NCBI GenBank assembly: GCA_963715675.1
Contig: OY970265.1
Location: forward strand, 4,960,001 to 5,024,000
Length of the DNA stretch: 64,000 nt
Reading direction: 5' to 3'
From: DASVWZ01 sp963715675
GTDB taxonomy: Bacteria; Acidobacteriota; Terriglobia; Terriglobales; Acidobacteriaceae
The translations under genes and the position numbers were made by a program. Below the pieces are notes generated by a model, which was not told the DNA's origin, searched no databases, and worked only from the letters and a program-made list of their open reading frames with translations. Below are positions 34,547 to 44,628 of this stretch, piece by piece (position 1 is the stretch's first letter; every line of letters starts with the position of its first letter).

Positions 34547-34889
34547 GTGACTCATTGCAGGCGGAATAAATATGTGCAAAGTTGGCATGTTCGCGGTATG
34601 CGATTTGCTATTCTAAATACATAGCTGAAGGTTTGGCAGGGCGCGCTGGAAAGCGCGCCTTATTTTCGTGGAAGGGCATGAGCCGGGCGTCGAGCCAGAA
34701 AGAACAACCGAGGTTACGGAGGAGTGTCCCGCCCCGTTGGGGCCGGAAATGATGAGCCCCGAATCCCGTAGAATGAAGCGCAGAGTCCGGTGGAATCCCG
34801 AGACAGGCTTGGAGCGCCAATGTCAGATCTGGCAAGGCATTCAGGGCCCGGGTGCGAGGGTTCTCCGGCCGCGGGACGGAAAAACCTCC
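34547..34889. other. leader region before the phosphatase gene
   Basis: About 340 bases with a terminator at 34640-34666 and no supported gene. The phosphatase frame is open back to GTG 34668, but the conserved domain begins at 34890 and the extension looks non-conserved, so I treat it as leader. Confidence 0.45.
34640..34666 (+). terminator. intrinsic terminator in the phosphatase leader
   Basis: GGCGCGCT-GGAA-AGCGCGCC followed by TTATTTT. Lies 94 bases after the sigma-like gene and precedes the phosphatase frame. Confidence 0.75.
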
Positions 34890-35345
34890 ATGATGGATAT
34901 GACATGGATCACCGACCGGATTGCACTCGGCGGCGCGATCTGGCGGGCGGAGAACATGGCCGAAGTGGCGCGGACCGGGATCACGCATATCCTAGATATG
35001 CAAATCGAATTCGACGACACTCCGCTGGCAGAGCCATACGGAGTCACCGTCCTGTGGAATCCGGTGGACGACGATTTCCAGCCGAAATCGGCGGAAGTGT
35101 TCCGGCGAGGAGTTGAGTTTGCGCGCAATGCGCTGGATGAAGGGGAGACCCGGCTCTATGTGCATTGCGCGGCGGGAGTGCACCGGGCTCCGATGATGGC
35201 GCTGGCCATCTTGTGCTCTATGGGCTGGGATCTGGATGAGGCGATGCAAACGATCCAGGCGCGGCGTCCGGTGGTGGATTTTGCGGATGTTTATGTGGAT
35301 AGCGTCAAGTCGTTTCTGCTGGAACAGGTAGAGACTTCGGGCTGA
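34890..35345 (+). CDS. dual-specificity/tyrosine phosphatase-like protein
   Basis: A 151-residue core with the cysteine-phosphatase loop VHCAAGVHRAPMMALAIL (HC-x5-R, here C-AAGVH-R) and an aspartate general-acid candidate in WNPVDDDFQP. WITDRIALGGAIWRAENM is the usual opening of small dual-specificity phosphatases. It should remove phosphate from protein or small-molecule substrates. Its place in a prophage between regulators and fibre is unusual. The start is uncertain (GTG 34668, ATG 34749 or ATG 34890). The stop codon lies inside a hairpin. Confidence 0.75.
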   Translation: MMDMTWITDRIALGGAIWRAENMAEVARTGITHILDMQIEFDDTPLAEPYGVTVLWNPVDDDFQPKSAEVFRRGVEFARNALDEGETRLYVHCAAGVHRAPMMALAILCSMGWDLDEAMQTIQARRPVVDFADVYVDSVKSFLLEQVETSG

Positions 35346-35353
35346 AGCCCGAA
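35336..35353. repeat. palindrome over the phosphatase stop codon
   Basis: TTCGGGCTGAAGCCCGAA is a perfect hairpin (seven pairs, loop TGAA) that contains the TGA stop. The GGC-TGAA-GCC core recurs at 48051, 55004 and 55048, marking a host-wide REP family. Confidence 0.65.
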
Positions 35354-35482
35354 CGTCCAGTTTTCACCCTTTCAAGGTCAAGTTCCAATTCCACATTTTG
35401 AGATGGACTGAGTCCTCTTTCGGGCGGGTGCGGTTGTGTGCCCTGCCGGGACGACTGAAGTGAAGCAAGCACGGAGGGAAAA

Positions 35483-38400
35483 ATGGTCAGGACCGGCCGC
35501 TTCATGGAGCGGCTTTTTTTGTGTCTGTGGTTGACGGCGGCAGCCGGGTCGCAGACATTGCCGATGACGACCGTGGCGGACACAGTCTACCGGGCAGATG
35601 GGACGCCTGCCCAGGGAGTTCTATTGATCTCATGGCCGGAGTTCACGACTTCCGGAAGTCAGGCAGTCGCGGCGGGAACGACCACAGTAACCTTGGGAGC
35701 AGGCGGAGCACTTTCCGTGTCCCTGGTTCCGACCGCAGATGCGACACCGGCCAACACGGTGTACACGGTCGTTTACCAATTGGATGATGCGGTACGAACC
35801 GAATACTGGACCATCCCGACCACTTCTCCGACGAACCTGGACGCGGTGCGGACGATTCTGGGTGTGCCAAGTTCGGCGTCGCAGATGGCGACACAACAGT
35901 ATGTGCAGACTGCCGTGGCCACGCGGGCGAACGATGCTTCCGTAGTGCATCTGAGCGGGAGTGAAACGATTACCGGTGCCAAACAATTTGCGGCGGCACC
36001 CAGTTTGCCGACACCAGTCGGGCCGAATGATGCGGCGACCAAACAATACGTTGACAACTCGGTGCAAAACAACGGAAGCGGCTCTTACGTCAGCAAAACT
36101 GGGGATACCATGACCGGGCCGCTGACCTTGAGCGGGAACCCAAGTGCCAACAACCAAGCCGCAAACAAGAATTATGTCGATATGGAGCTGGCGACGAAAG
36201 CGGACCTGATTACGGGCCTGGTGCCAACTGGGGAACTGGGAAGCGGCTCGGCAAATAATGGGGTCTGCCTGCACGGAGATTTGACCTGGGGCGCGTGCGG
36301 GAGTAGCTCGAATGCGGTGTCGATTCAAGGTGTGCCGGTTGATACGACTGCGCCGGCGGACAGCCAGGTCATTACCTATGTAGCTTCCGAAGGAAAATAC
36401 GTGCCGAAAGCGGGGGGCGGCGGATCGGCCGGGATGCAGGCGATCAAGTACGCGACAGACTTCGCGTGGACACAATCACCATCGAACGACCTGAGTTCAC
36501 CCGGAGTAAAGACAATCAGCTTGACGGCGTGCGCCCCTGGAGTGACGGGAACGGAGCCGTACTACTACGTCTACATCGCAGGAACGGGGACACCGGAAGC
36601 GGACCTAGTGACGGGAGGAACCTGTGCGGGAAATGGGCAACCGGGATCTCTGCAGTTCACCACGGTCAATGCACACCCCGCGGGGTACACGATTGGGAGC
36701 GCATCTGGTGGGTTGCAAGAGGCGTTGATCGCAGCGCGGATTATGCCCAGCAATCCCAACGGGCCAGCGCAAGCGGGCAAAGTCGTGGTGCCGCCGTCCG
36801 AGGTTTCCGCCTACGCGCGAATTTCCATTCGCAGTTCCGACATCACGGTCGATTTTTCCGGATCGATTGTGAACTGCTACATGCAGGACACCTGCGTCTA
36901 CATTGGCGATTCCGCTAACTCCAATGCCTTTCTGGACATTACGCTGCTCAATCCGCGCGGGCGTCCGATGGTGGTGAGCGGCCAGAATCCATTTATTGAG
37001 GTCAATGCACAAAAAACCCGGCTGGTGAATGTAGCCACGAGAATTCCGCCGGCCGGAGGGACCTTCAGCAGCTATGTGCAAGTGGATGGAGATCAGGCTT
37101 TCCTGCTGGATGGGCTCGACACTTCGCTGGCCAACGGATCCAACAATTACGGAGTGCTCTGCAACGCGACGGTTTGTAATCCGGTGATCTACGCGCCTGG
37201 GGGGTCTGGCGGTAACGCGGCAGTGGGATGGCTGAAGAACCTGAACCTCGCGATGCAGTGTGCCGGGAACGGGGTCGATTGGGAAAGCGGCAATACGGTG
37301 CGGATCTCCGACAGCGTAATCGAAGGCTATGCCCAATACGGAGTGCGCGGAGGAATCAAACGGGGAGGTTACGGCGGATTCGAACTGGACAACGTGTATC
37401 AGGAGGTGGGGAACTGCGCGAATCCAGCGGGAAACCTCGGGCAGGCGGGGGTGATTGCCCAGGGCGCGACCGTCAAGGTTCAAGGAGGGACCGGGCTGGC
37501 GGGAGCGGCTCCGCAATTTGCGAATACCGGCAGCACCGATGATCGTTACTTCGTGGTGGCGAACCACGCGACGTATGGGCCGTCAAACCCACTGTATGCG
37601 GGCAATGCGCTGACGAATGGAACGGGAAACATTACTGTTACGTGGCCGGATATTCCAGGGGCTGTTTCGTTTGACTTGCTGCGGACGACTTACAACGCGG
37701 CGGGCGCGCCGCGGGAGCAAGCGCCTTACGGATCGGGAAACTATGCGGTTGCGACAGGGCTGAGCCGGGGGTCGGTTTGCGCCAACGGAGTGTGCACAGC
37801 CACCGACACGCAGGCTGCACTGCAGGCTTACACGGTTGCAATCCCGGCTTACTTTCCGCTGATCGACTATTGGCCGGGAAGCCTGGTACTGACGGCTAGC
37901 CGGGATTCCAACAGCGTGCTGGATGTGGCGACGGCGCAGGTACAAAGTGTGCCAAGCAATGTGGTGGCCGCGCAAGGCATGGCCGGCCCGGCGGTGGTGT
38001 CGGAGTATTGCGATCCGCTCTACAGTTGGAGCCCTCTGTGGGTGAGTTGCTACGGGTCGAGGGCACCTGGGAGCTTCTATGACCAAGGATCGTTCCTGCT
38101 GGCGGTGAAACCGAATTCAGACAGTGGACAACTGACGAACCTGAAAGGGCGGCTGAGCTTTCCGACTCTGGGCACGGCGCCAGGGCACATCATCACGCTG
38201 TCGGATTCGAACTTTCAGAAGACGATTGCAACCGCAAACAATCGCCCCGGCAACGATCCGAACGACGCATTTATCGGGTATGACCAGGGCGACGGAAACC
38301 CAGTTCACGTGGGGATCAGCATCGGAGCGCCGGTCTCGATTTCGGAATACATCGGAAATGCCGGGGATGGAACGAACTGGCTGGAGCGCATTACCGCCGG

Positions 38401-41400
38401 ATTGAAGGAATTCAAGACGAGTGTGCAGATGGACCAGGGGTTGAGCGTCGCGACGGCGGTCCAGGCGAACGGGTACGTCGTGAGCGGCTCGGGGACGTGG
38501 GCGCTGCAGGGAGGATTGGGAACTTCGGGGGCGGTGAATGCCGGGAAATCGGCAATTGGGTTTGGGTCGGACGGGACGTTGAAAGTCTCTGAGAACGGCG
38601 GCGCAGTGGTTGGAGTAGCGAAGCTGGACAGCAACGGCAACGTCCTGGAGAATGCGAATACCGCGACTCAGTTGGCGCAACGTCCGGCTCAGTGCAATGG
38701 GAGTTTTGCGATCGGAGTTCAGGCGAACGGAAATGCAAACTGCAGCACGGCTGATGTGATTCAACTCTCCGAAACTTCTGCTCCGCAAGGAATCCCCACC
38801 TATGGAATCTTCTGGTTTGACTCGAGCTGCCACTGTCCGAAGGTGATCGACAACAACGGGCAGCCGGTGCAGTTGGGGCTGCTGAACGTCTTCAACGCTG
38901 ACGCGAACACGCTGGAAGAGCGAAATGGAACGAGCCCGCAGGCGCTGCGGATATACCAGACGACGGATGCTGGCGAGGCAAACTATTCGCGGCTAAGCCT
39001 GGGATTTGACAACTCGAATAATCGATACGCCATTTCATCGGATTATCTGGGCAATGGGAGCGCGTATGGGATCGAATTCAAGGTAGGCGCGACAGTTCCG
39101 TGGTACATCGGATCGAGCTTTCACCTGCTTACGGGGAGCGACAACCAGCGGGACATCGGCGCGGATGCCCTGGGCAATGGCAATAATGGCTTGGGAATCC
39201 GGAGCCTGTACTACGCGACGGCTCTCGACGGTGAATTGACCGGCGGAAGCGCGAACGACTGGCCGAATGATCCCACGGCCGGGACGGTTTTGAATAAACT
39301 GGCCAAGATTACGGTTGCGGGCGGGGCGGTGGCGACCTCGACGAGTGACACGATTGGGGCGATTGGAGTAGTGATTGCCGGGTCGGGGACAACGTACAAC
39401 GCTGAAGTGGTAAGCGCAGGATTTGCCAGCTGCGTTTACGATGGCCCGACCACAACGGGCGACTATGTGCAGATCAGCGGTACGGCGAACGGGGATTGCC
39501 ATGACGCCGGAGCGGTATATCCAACGAATGGCCAGGTGTTAGGGCGCGTCATGGTGACCAACGCCGCAGCCGGTACTTATAGGACGTATTTTTTCGGCGC
39601 GGGCGTACAGGGTTCGAGCAACGTCACGAATACGGTGACGAGCGTGTTCGGACGCGCGGGAACGGTGACGGCGCAAAGCGGGGATTACTCTGTATCCCAA
39701 GTGACCGGAGCGGCCCCTGCTGCGTCACCGTCGTTTACCGGGAACTTGACTTTCCCGATCACCGGCTCGACGCAATGCCTGCATGTGAATTCCTCAGGCG
39801 TGCTCAGCGGGACGGGATCGGATTGCGGGTCTGGCTCCGGCGGTATGGCGAACCCGATGACTGCGCAGTATGACACGATCATTGGGGGCAGCGGCGGGAC
39901 GCCAACCCGGTTGGCGACGGTGAACAGTTCCATTCTGATCACCAACTCGTCGGGCGCGGAGACCTGGGCGAGTTCGATCCCACAGAGCCAGATTAGCGGC
40001 GCCACGCAGGGAGAGCCGGTAGTCGGGAATCCCTCTGGCGTACAGGCTTCTTCGGCGGCATGGTTGGATGCGACCCAGTTCTCCGGGACGGCGAACACGC
40101 ATTGCACTGGCAGTCCTGCTCCGCTGACTAACGATATGGCAGGCCAGATTCAGGCGGCGATCTGCGCCTTGCCGGGATCGGGAGGAACGGTTGATGCGCG
40201 GGGATTCTCGACACCGCTGACCGTCAACTCGGCATTCTACGCTAGCCCTGTGGACTCAACTGGGGCCACGCTGTTCGGGAAGCAGGTGAATCTGTTGCTG
40301 CCTGCTGGAACGATTACAACGAACGTCACGCAATTCCTGCCACAGCAGACCTTCACCAAAGGTCTTGGAAGTATGACCACGGTGTTCCGCTGGGGCGGCG
40401 GCAATCAGTCTTCCGGGAACTGCACTTCCGGGAACCACTGCACACCGGTGTTCTGTATGGGGCCGCCGACCAACTCCGGCGGAGTCAACTATTGCGATAC
40501 GTCGCTTTATGGCAGCGATGGGATTGCGGGCCACTTTTTTAACTCCCCGCGAACGCAACTGGAAAGCCTCAAGATTGATTGTTCCAGTGACGGCAGCGGT
40601 ACCGGGAACCTGAACACGGTCGGTGTGGCAAACATTTCGGCCCAGGAAAAAAGTTGGGTCAAGAACGCTCAGATCGTGAACTTCACCAGTTACGGAATCT
40701 ACGTCGGGCCGACTGGGCCATATACGGGCGGCAGTTGCGGCTCAAACTGCGCGGCGGCAAACGAGGTGCAGAACTCCGGGCCGTACACCGATCTGGAGAT
40801 CAACTACGGCAAGCACACGAACGCCGGCGGAAACACACAGGACTGCACAGCGACGACCGGGATTTATGTGAGTAATGGGCCCAGCGTGACCGTCGGGGCG
40901 GGTGGGCACATTACGATGAACAACAACGCGAACAACTGTGATCCCACGAAACTTCCCCTGGTTGCGATTGGGGTCAGCGGACTGCAGCCGTCGGTGACGG
41001 GCACGATCCACTGTGAGAATTGGCAGACCTGCATCAGCATCGGCGGAGCACAGAACACGACAGGCGCGACCGTGACCAACGTGACCACCGCGGCTTCGGC
41101 AACGACTGCGGTAAGCATCAGTGGATCGAACTCCGTGTCAGCCACGATTACCGGGGTTGAGGCGCAAGGCACGAACGCGATTGTTGACAACCAGGCGGGG
41201 CAGACGATCACGGATAACGTGGTAGCCCTGTACGTGGCCGCCCCAAGTTCGGCCACCCACGCGGTGGTCATTAACGCTCCGGCAACAATTCCAAATCTAG
41301 CGGGCTATGCGAGTCAGGCTTGGGTGGGATTGCTGTACGCGCCGCTGATTTCTCCGATCCTTACGGGGACGCCCGCAGCACCCACGCCGAGTCCCGGGGA

Positions 41401-42115
41401 CAACTCCACGAAGATTGCGACGACGGCGTATGTGCAGGCCCAGGGCTACGAGACGACGTCCGCGGCGCAGGCAGCGTTTGCGGGCACGGGGTCATGCACG
41501 AACCAGGTGGTCACCGGCGCCAACGCAAACGCGACGCCGACCTGCTCCAGTCTGGCCACGGCGCAGGCAGGATCGAACGTGCAGGGGAACGGAACGAAGT
41601 TCCAGCTTTCGAGTGGAACCGCGACGAGCGGCGATTATACGAAGTTCGACGCGAACGGAAATACGTCGGATTCGACGGTGACGGCTGGGCCGTACAGTAT
41701 ACCCTGGCTGACTGCAGTTCACGGCAGCCTTACCGCCGGTATCTTCTCCAGCAGCAGCAACAAGGCCGCATTCGTAGGGGTGGTCCTGTCCTTCCCGCTT
41801 ACAACGAGCAAGGTCAACTACTATGTGGCCACGCCGGACACCAGCTCGGCCACCTATGATCTCGGAATTTATGCGGGGCCCTCGGGCGGGACGTGTAGCC
41901 TGCTGGCGCATACCGGTTCCATCGCCGGCAGCGCATCCATGACCTCGGGCTGGCATACGGTGAGCTGGTATGGAGGAGCGGCGCCCACGCTCCAGGCGGG
42001 CCGGTACTACATCGCCTATACATCGAGCGCGATCTCCGGCACCGCAATTCTGGAGGGTGACAATTCCCAGGTCACCTGGGCCGGAGGGGAAACGGGGGTT
42101 CAGTTGGCAACGTGA
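35483..42115 (+). CDS. giant tail-fibre-like protein with signal peptide
   Basis: A 2210-residue protein. It begins with a signal-like segment (MERLFLCLWLTAAAGSQ from residue 8), followed by a domain opening TVADTVYRADGTPAQGVLLI. Tail-fibre repeats follow: NDAATKQYVDNSV, NNQAANKNYVDMELATKADL, TSVFGRAGTVTAQSGDYSVS, STKIATTAYVQAQG. Two beta-helix-like regions (around residues 440-620 and 1560-1880) recall pectate-lyase-type spikes. A C-terminal beta domain reads TYDLGIYAGPSGGTCSLLAH. GGAGGG at 35473-35478 supports ATG 35483. An intrinsic-terminator-like hairpin lies inside the first codons (35496-35520). The stop at 42115 follows a G-run. One extra G would extend the protein to 42207 with a plausible C-terminus. 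Confidence 0.8.
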   Translation: MVRTGRFMERLFLCLWLTAAAGSQTLPMTTVADTVYRADGTPAQGVLLISWPEFTTSGSQAVAAGTTTVTLGAGGALSVSLVPTADATPANTVYTVVYQLDDAVRTEYWTIPTTSPTNLDAVRTILGVPSSASQMATQQYVQTAVATRANDASVVHLSGSETITGAKQFAAAPSLPTPVGPNDAATKQYVDNSVQNNGSGSYVSKTGDTMTGPLTLSGNPSANNQAANKNYVDMELATKADLITGLVPTGELGSGSANNGVCLHGDLTWGACGSSSNAVSIQGVPVDTTAPADSQVITYVASEGKYVPKAGGGGSAGMQAIKYATDFAWTQSPSNDLSSPGVKTISLTACAPGVTGTEPYYYVYIAGTGTPEADLVTGGTCAGNGQPGSLQFTTVNAHPAGYTIGSASGGLQEALIAARIMPSNPNGPAQAGKVVVPPSEVSAYARISIRSSDITVDFSGSIVNCYMQDTCVYIGDSANSNAFLDITLLNPRGRPMVVSGQNPFIEVNAQKTRLVNVATRIPPAGGTFSSYVQVDGDQAFLLDGLDTSLANGSNNYGVLCNATVCNPVIYAPGGSGGNAAVGWLKNLNLAMQCAGNGVDWESGNTVRISDSVIEGYAQYGVRGGIKRGGYGGFELDNVYQEVGNCANPAGNLGQAGVIAQGATVKVQGGTGLAGAAPQFANTGSTDDRYFVVANHATYGPSNPLYAGNALTNGTGNITVTWPDIPGAVSFDLLRTTYNAAGAPREQAPYGSGNYAVATGLSRGSVCANGVCTATDTQAALQAYTVAIPAYFPLIDYWPGSLVLTASRDSNSVLDVATAQVQSVPSNVVAAQGMAGPAVVSEYCDPLYSWSPLWVSCYGSRAPGSFYDQGSFLLAVKPNSDSGQLTNLKGRLSFPTLGTAPGHIITLSDSNFQKTIATANNRPGNDPNDAFIGYDQGDGNPVHVGISIGAPVSISEYIGNAGDGTNWLERITAGLKEFKTSVQMDQGLSVATAVQANGYVVSGSGTWALQGGLGTSGAVNAGKSAIGFGSDGTLKVSENGGAVVGVAKLDSNGNVLENANTATQLAQRPAQCNGSFAIGVQANGNANCSTADVIQLSETSAPQGIPTYGIFWFDSSCHCPKVIDNNGQPVQLGLLNVFNADANTLEERNGTSPQALRIYQTTDAGEANYSRLSLGFDNSNNRYAISSDYLGNGSAYGIEFKVGATVPWYIGSSFHLLTGSDNQRDIGADALGNGNNGLGIRSLYYATALDGELTGGSANDWPNDPTAGTVLNKLAKITVAGGAVATSTSDTIGAIGVVIAGSGTTYNAEVVSAGFASCVYDGPTTTGDYVQISGTANGDCHDAGAVYPTNGQVLGRVMVTNAAAGTYRTYFFGAGVQGSSNVTNTVTSVFGRAGTVTAQSGDYSVSQVTGAAPAASPSFTGNLTFPITGSTQCLHVNSSGVLSGTGSDCGSGSGGMANPMTAQYDTIIGGSGGTPTRLATVNSSILITNSSGAETWASSIPQSQISGATQGEPVVGNPSGVQASSAAWLDATQFSGTANTHCTGSPAPLTNDMAGQIQAAICALPGSGGTVDARGFSTPLTVNSAFYASPVDSTGATLFGKQVNLLLPAGTITTNVTQFLPQQTFTKGLGSMTTVFRWGGGNQSSGNCTSGNHCTPVFCMGPPTNSGGVNYCDTSLYGSDGIAGHFFNSPRTQLESLKIDCSSDGSGTGNLNTVGVANISAQEKSWVKNAQIVNFTSYGIYVGPTGPYTGGSCGSNCAAANEVQNSGPYTDLEINYGKHTNAGGNTQDCTATTGIYVSNGPSVTVGAGGHITMNNNANNCDPTKLPLVAIGVSGLQPSVTGTIHCENWQTCISIGGAQNTTGATVTNVTTAASATTAVSISGSNSVSATITGVEAQGTNAIVDNQAGQTITDNVVALYVAAPSSATHAVVINAPATIPNLAGYASQAWVGLLYAPLISPILTGTPAAPTPSPGDNSTKIATTAYVQAQGYETTSAAQAAFAGTGSCTNQVVTGANANATPTCSSLATAQAGSNVQGNGTKFQLSSGTATSGDYTKFDANGNTSDSTVTAGPYSIPWLTAVHGSLTAGIFSSSSNKAAFVGVVLSFPLTTSKVNYYVATPDTSSATYDLGIYAGPSGGTCSLLAHTGSIAGSASMTSGWHTVSWYGGAAPTLQAGRYYIAYTSSAISGTAILEGDNSQVTWAGGETGVQLAT
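35496..35520 (+). terminator. terminator-like hairpin inside the fibre gene start
   Basis: GCCGCT-TCATGG-AGCGGC followed by seven Ts, a textbook intrinsic terminator, located 13-37 bases after the ATG of the giant fibre gene. A second in-frame ATG (35504) lies in the loop. It could act as an attenuator relieved by translation or antitermination (inference). Confidence 0.7.
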
Positions 42116-42336
42116 GTGTGAGCAACGGTGGCACACTTGACGCCACGCGCACCTGTCCCACTGACGCTTACACGTCGGCGAGCGCCGCGATTTTCTCGGT
42201 GAATTGACTGCGGCCAAAAGCCGGCTTTTCAAGATCGGGACTTCGGCGGGACTGAAACCGCGCCCTGTCAAAGCAAGACTGAAGCTGCAGCCTTCCTTCA
42301 GCTCATGAGGCTGCGCCTCTTCAAATTGGTGGACGG
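42116..42336. repeat. intergenic array of hairpins with GGC..GCC cores
   Basis: Besides the possible out-of-frame C-terminus of the fibre (to 42207), this stretch has four successive short inverted repeats between 42211 and 42327, with strings such as GACTGAAACCGCGCCCTGTC and GACTGAAGCTGCAGCC. They resemble the host REP family. Confidence 0.5.
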
Positions 42337-44595
42337 ATGACACGACACTTCAGATATTTCGCGCAAGTGATGCTGCTTTTGTGGTTATCGTGCGGCACCG
42401 CCTTGGGGACGACATACTACGTCGATCCGGCGGGCAGCAACGGGAACGATGGGCTTTCTCCGCAGACTCCGTGGCGGACACTGCTCAAGGTCGGAATCTC
42501 CACATTTCAGGCAGGCGACGTGATCCTGTTCAAACGGGATGGAGTATGGAACGAGTGGCTGACGCCACCCTCGAGCGGCACAACCGGGAATCCGATCAAG
42601 TTCGACGCCTACGGAAGCGGGCGGCCACCGGAGTTCACGGGGGTTTATGCGACGACGGCTTCGCAGTGGACCAATGCCAGTGGGAACGTCTGGCAGATCC
42701 TGTTAAGCGGCACGCAGCCGATTTCACAGCTGAAGTTTGTGCGCTTTGGAACGATATGGGGAAACGCGCAGGGTGCACAGAATCTGCTGGCCAACGATCG
42801 CGACTGGTATTACGACTCGACGTTGCAGAGTCTTTACGTTTGGTCGAGCGCGGGCAATCCGGTGACGCATTATGGGGCGGTGACGCCGATTGTTTTGAGC
42901 GGGCAAAGTCTGATCGACATCAACAACGTGAGCAGCATCGAAATCCAGCACATCAAGCTGGACTGGTACGACGGATACGGAATTCAGATCCAAAAGACGA
43001 GTGACCATATCACGCTGGCCAACATCGTGGCAGACAGCCAGGTGCCGAATGGCACGGTGCCGATCGGATTCTATGTGCACCCGGATGGAACGCCGAGTGA
43101 TATCCACATTTACAACACGGATGCTCACCGGAACTACGTGGGTTACCGTTTTGACGGGACGCCGGCGGCAATCGAGCTGAAAAATTGCCGCGGCTATGCA
43201 AACCGGGTTTACGGCTTGGTCGATAACACCGGGGCGGTGACGTATTCGTATTGCCACTTTTACGCCAACAACTTGGCGACCGGGATTTCGGCGGACGTGG
43301 GAGGCGCTCCGGGGCCGATCGACGGCGGGCACAATTGGCCGGCAGACACACCGCCAAATCTGCGTGGGTTCATGCAATATCCGGCGCGGGTGACGTTGAC
43401 CTACGACGATCCGGGATTGGTGGACGGATCGCACCAGTACCTCGAGTCAATTCTGCCGATGATTCAGGCCAAGGGCGCGCCACTCAGCGTTGCGGTGGTG
43501 ACTGGATATGCGCTGTCACAGCAACTGGCGACGACTTTTCAGTCGTGGATCAATGCCGGCTTGGACCTGAACTGCCACTCGGTTTCGCATCAATATTTTG
43601 TCTACCCGAATGCATTCGCGATCCAGTACACAGGGGCGGCGGCGAGCAGCGTGACGCTATCGATCCGCAACAAACAACTCACGATCACGGCGCCGGGCGA
43701 TCCCGACGCGCAGGTCACCTGGAACCTGAGCAGTTCGGCCACCGACATGGTGCCGAGCGGACTGGATACGCTGGGCGGACTGATCTACACGTTGAATCAG
43801 CGGGGTGTGTTTTCGGTGGCGGCAGATCCGAACATGAAGAGCGCGGTAAAGAGCGGTGACCTGGCGGATGTGAGTACGCAGGACATCAAGAGTGCGCCTT
43901 ACATGCTGCAAACGGACAAGACGCGGCTGATGACGGATGAAATCAACTGGTCGATGGGGTGGATGAATGCGAATCTGACGGGATTGCCCTCAAACCGCGT
44001 GTATGTGTATCCGGGAAGTTACGAGGATTCATCGACGGAAACGATCGCAATCGCTGCGGGCTTTGCGGGGGCGCGTGGATCGGGGACGATGCAGCCGTCG
44101 CCGAATGCGGCAGCCATTTTGGCGACTGGGATCGATGTGCAGAACATCCTTAGTCTGGGCAGTGTTCCTACGTTTCAGAACATCAGCGGTGCCCAGATGG
44201 CGAACAAGCTCAAGGCGCTGGTGTTCAAGTCGGCGGTCTGGGGAGTTCCAGTCGGGATCTTCTGGCACATGAACGAACTCACGGCAGGACAAGTGAGCCT
44301 GATGATCGACACACTGAGGAGCGCTGGCGCAACCCTGATGACAAACACGCAGTTGGTGAACTACTTGCTGGGGACGGCACAGAATCCGAACACGACCACC
44401 TATGTGGATTCCAGCTCCGGGACGGTGGATGTGAGGCCGACGGGATTGTCTCCGGTGGTCGACCAGGGAGCGGTGCTTTCCGATGAGTACAAATACGACT
44501 TGATGGGAATCGATCAGAGCCAGTTCGGCACAAGGTGGGAAGCCGGAGCATTTGCATATGTGACGGAACAGTTCGGTCATGCGATGAGCCGGTAG
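42337..44595 (+). CDS. exported beta-helix plus polysaccharide deacetylase-like protein
   Basis: A 752-residue protein. A signal peptide (FAQVMLLLWLSCGTALG) is followed by a right-handed beta-helix region (about residues 28-330, opening TTYYVDPAGSNGNDGLSPQT). Then a NodB-like deacetylase domain: RVTLTYDDPGLVDGSHQYLE for the catalytic TFDD motif, LDLNCHSVSHQYF for the H-S-x-x-H metal motif, and NRVYVYPGSYEDSSTETIAI for the third motif. Such enzymes remove acetyl groups from surface sugars. In a phage this would suit a capsule-modifying spike, but the Sec-type signal would export it on its own. Confidence 0.82.
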   Translation: MTRHFRYFAQVMLLLWLSCGTALGTTYYVDPAGSNGNDGLSPQTPWRTLLKVGISTFQAGDVILFKRDGVWNEWLTPPSSGTTGNPIKFDAYGSGRPPEFTGVYATTASQWTNASGNVWQILLSGTQPISQLKFVRFGTIWGNAQGAQNLLANDRDWYYDSTLQSLYVWSSAGNPVTHYGAVTPIVLSGQSLIDINNVSSIEIQHIKLDWYDGYGIQIQKTSDHITLANIVADSQVPNGTVPIGFYVHPDGTPSDIHIYNTDAHRNYVGYRFDGTPAAIELKNCRGYANRVYGLVDNTGAVTYSYCHFYANNLATGISADVGGAPGPIDGGHNWPADTPPNLRGFMQYPARVTLTYDDPGLVDGSHQYLESILPMIQAKGAPLSVAVVTGYALSQQLATTFQSWINAGLDLNCHSVSHQYFVYPNAFAIQYTGAAASSVTLSIRNKQLTITAPGDPDAQVTWNLSSSATDMVPSGLDTLGGLIYTLNQRGVFSVAADPNMKSAVKSGDLADVSTQDIKSAPYMLQTDKTRLMTDEINWSMGWMNANLTGLPSNRVYVYPGSYEDSSTETIAIAAGFAGARGSGTMQPSPNAAAILATGIDVQNILSLGSVPTFQNISGAQMANKLKALVFKSAVWGVPVGIFWHMNELTAGQVSLMIDTLRSAGATLMTNTQLVNYLLGTAQNPNTTTYVDSSSGTVDVRPTGLSPVVDQGAVLSDEYKYDLMGIDQSQFGTRWEAGAFAYVTEQFGHAMSR

Positions 44596-44628
44596 GTCCC
44601 TCCGGGGACATGACGGTTAAGAAGAGCA

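Noticed and set aside
33662..34588. Minus-strand 308-residue open frame
   Set aside because: Overlaps the zinc-ribbon and sigma-like genes, which have coupled starts and recognisable motifs. The shadow is proline- and serine-rich without motifs.
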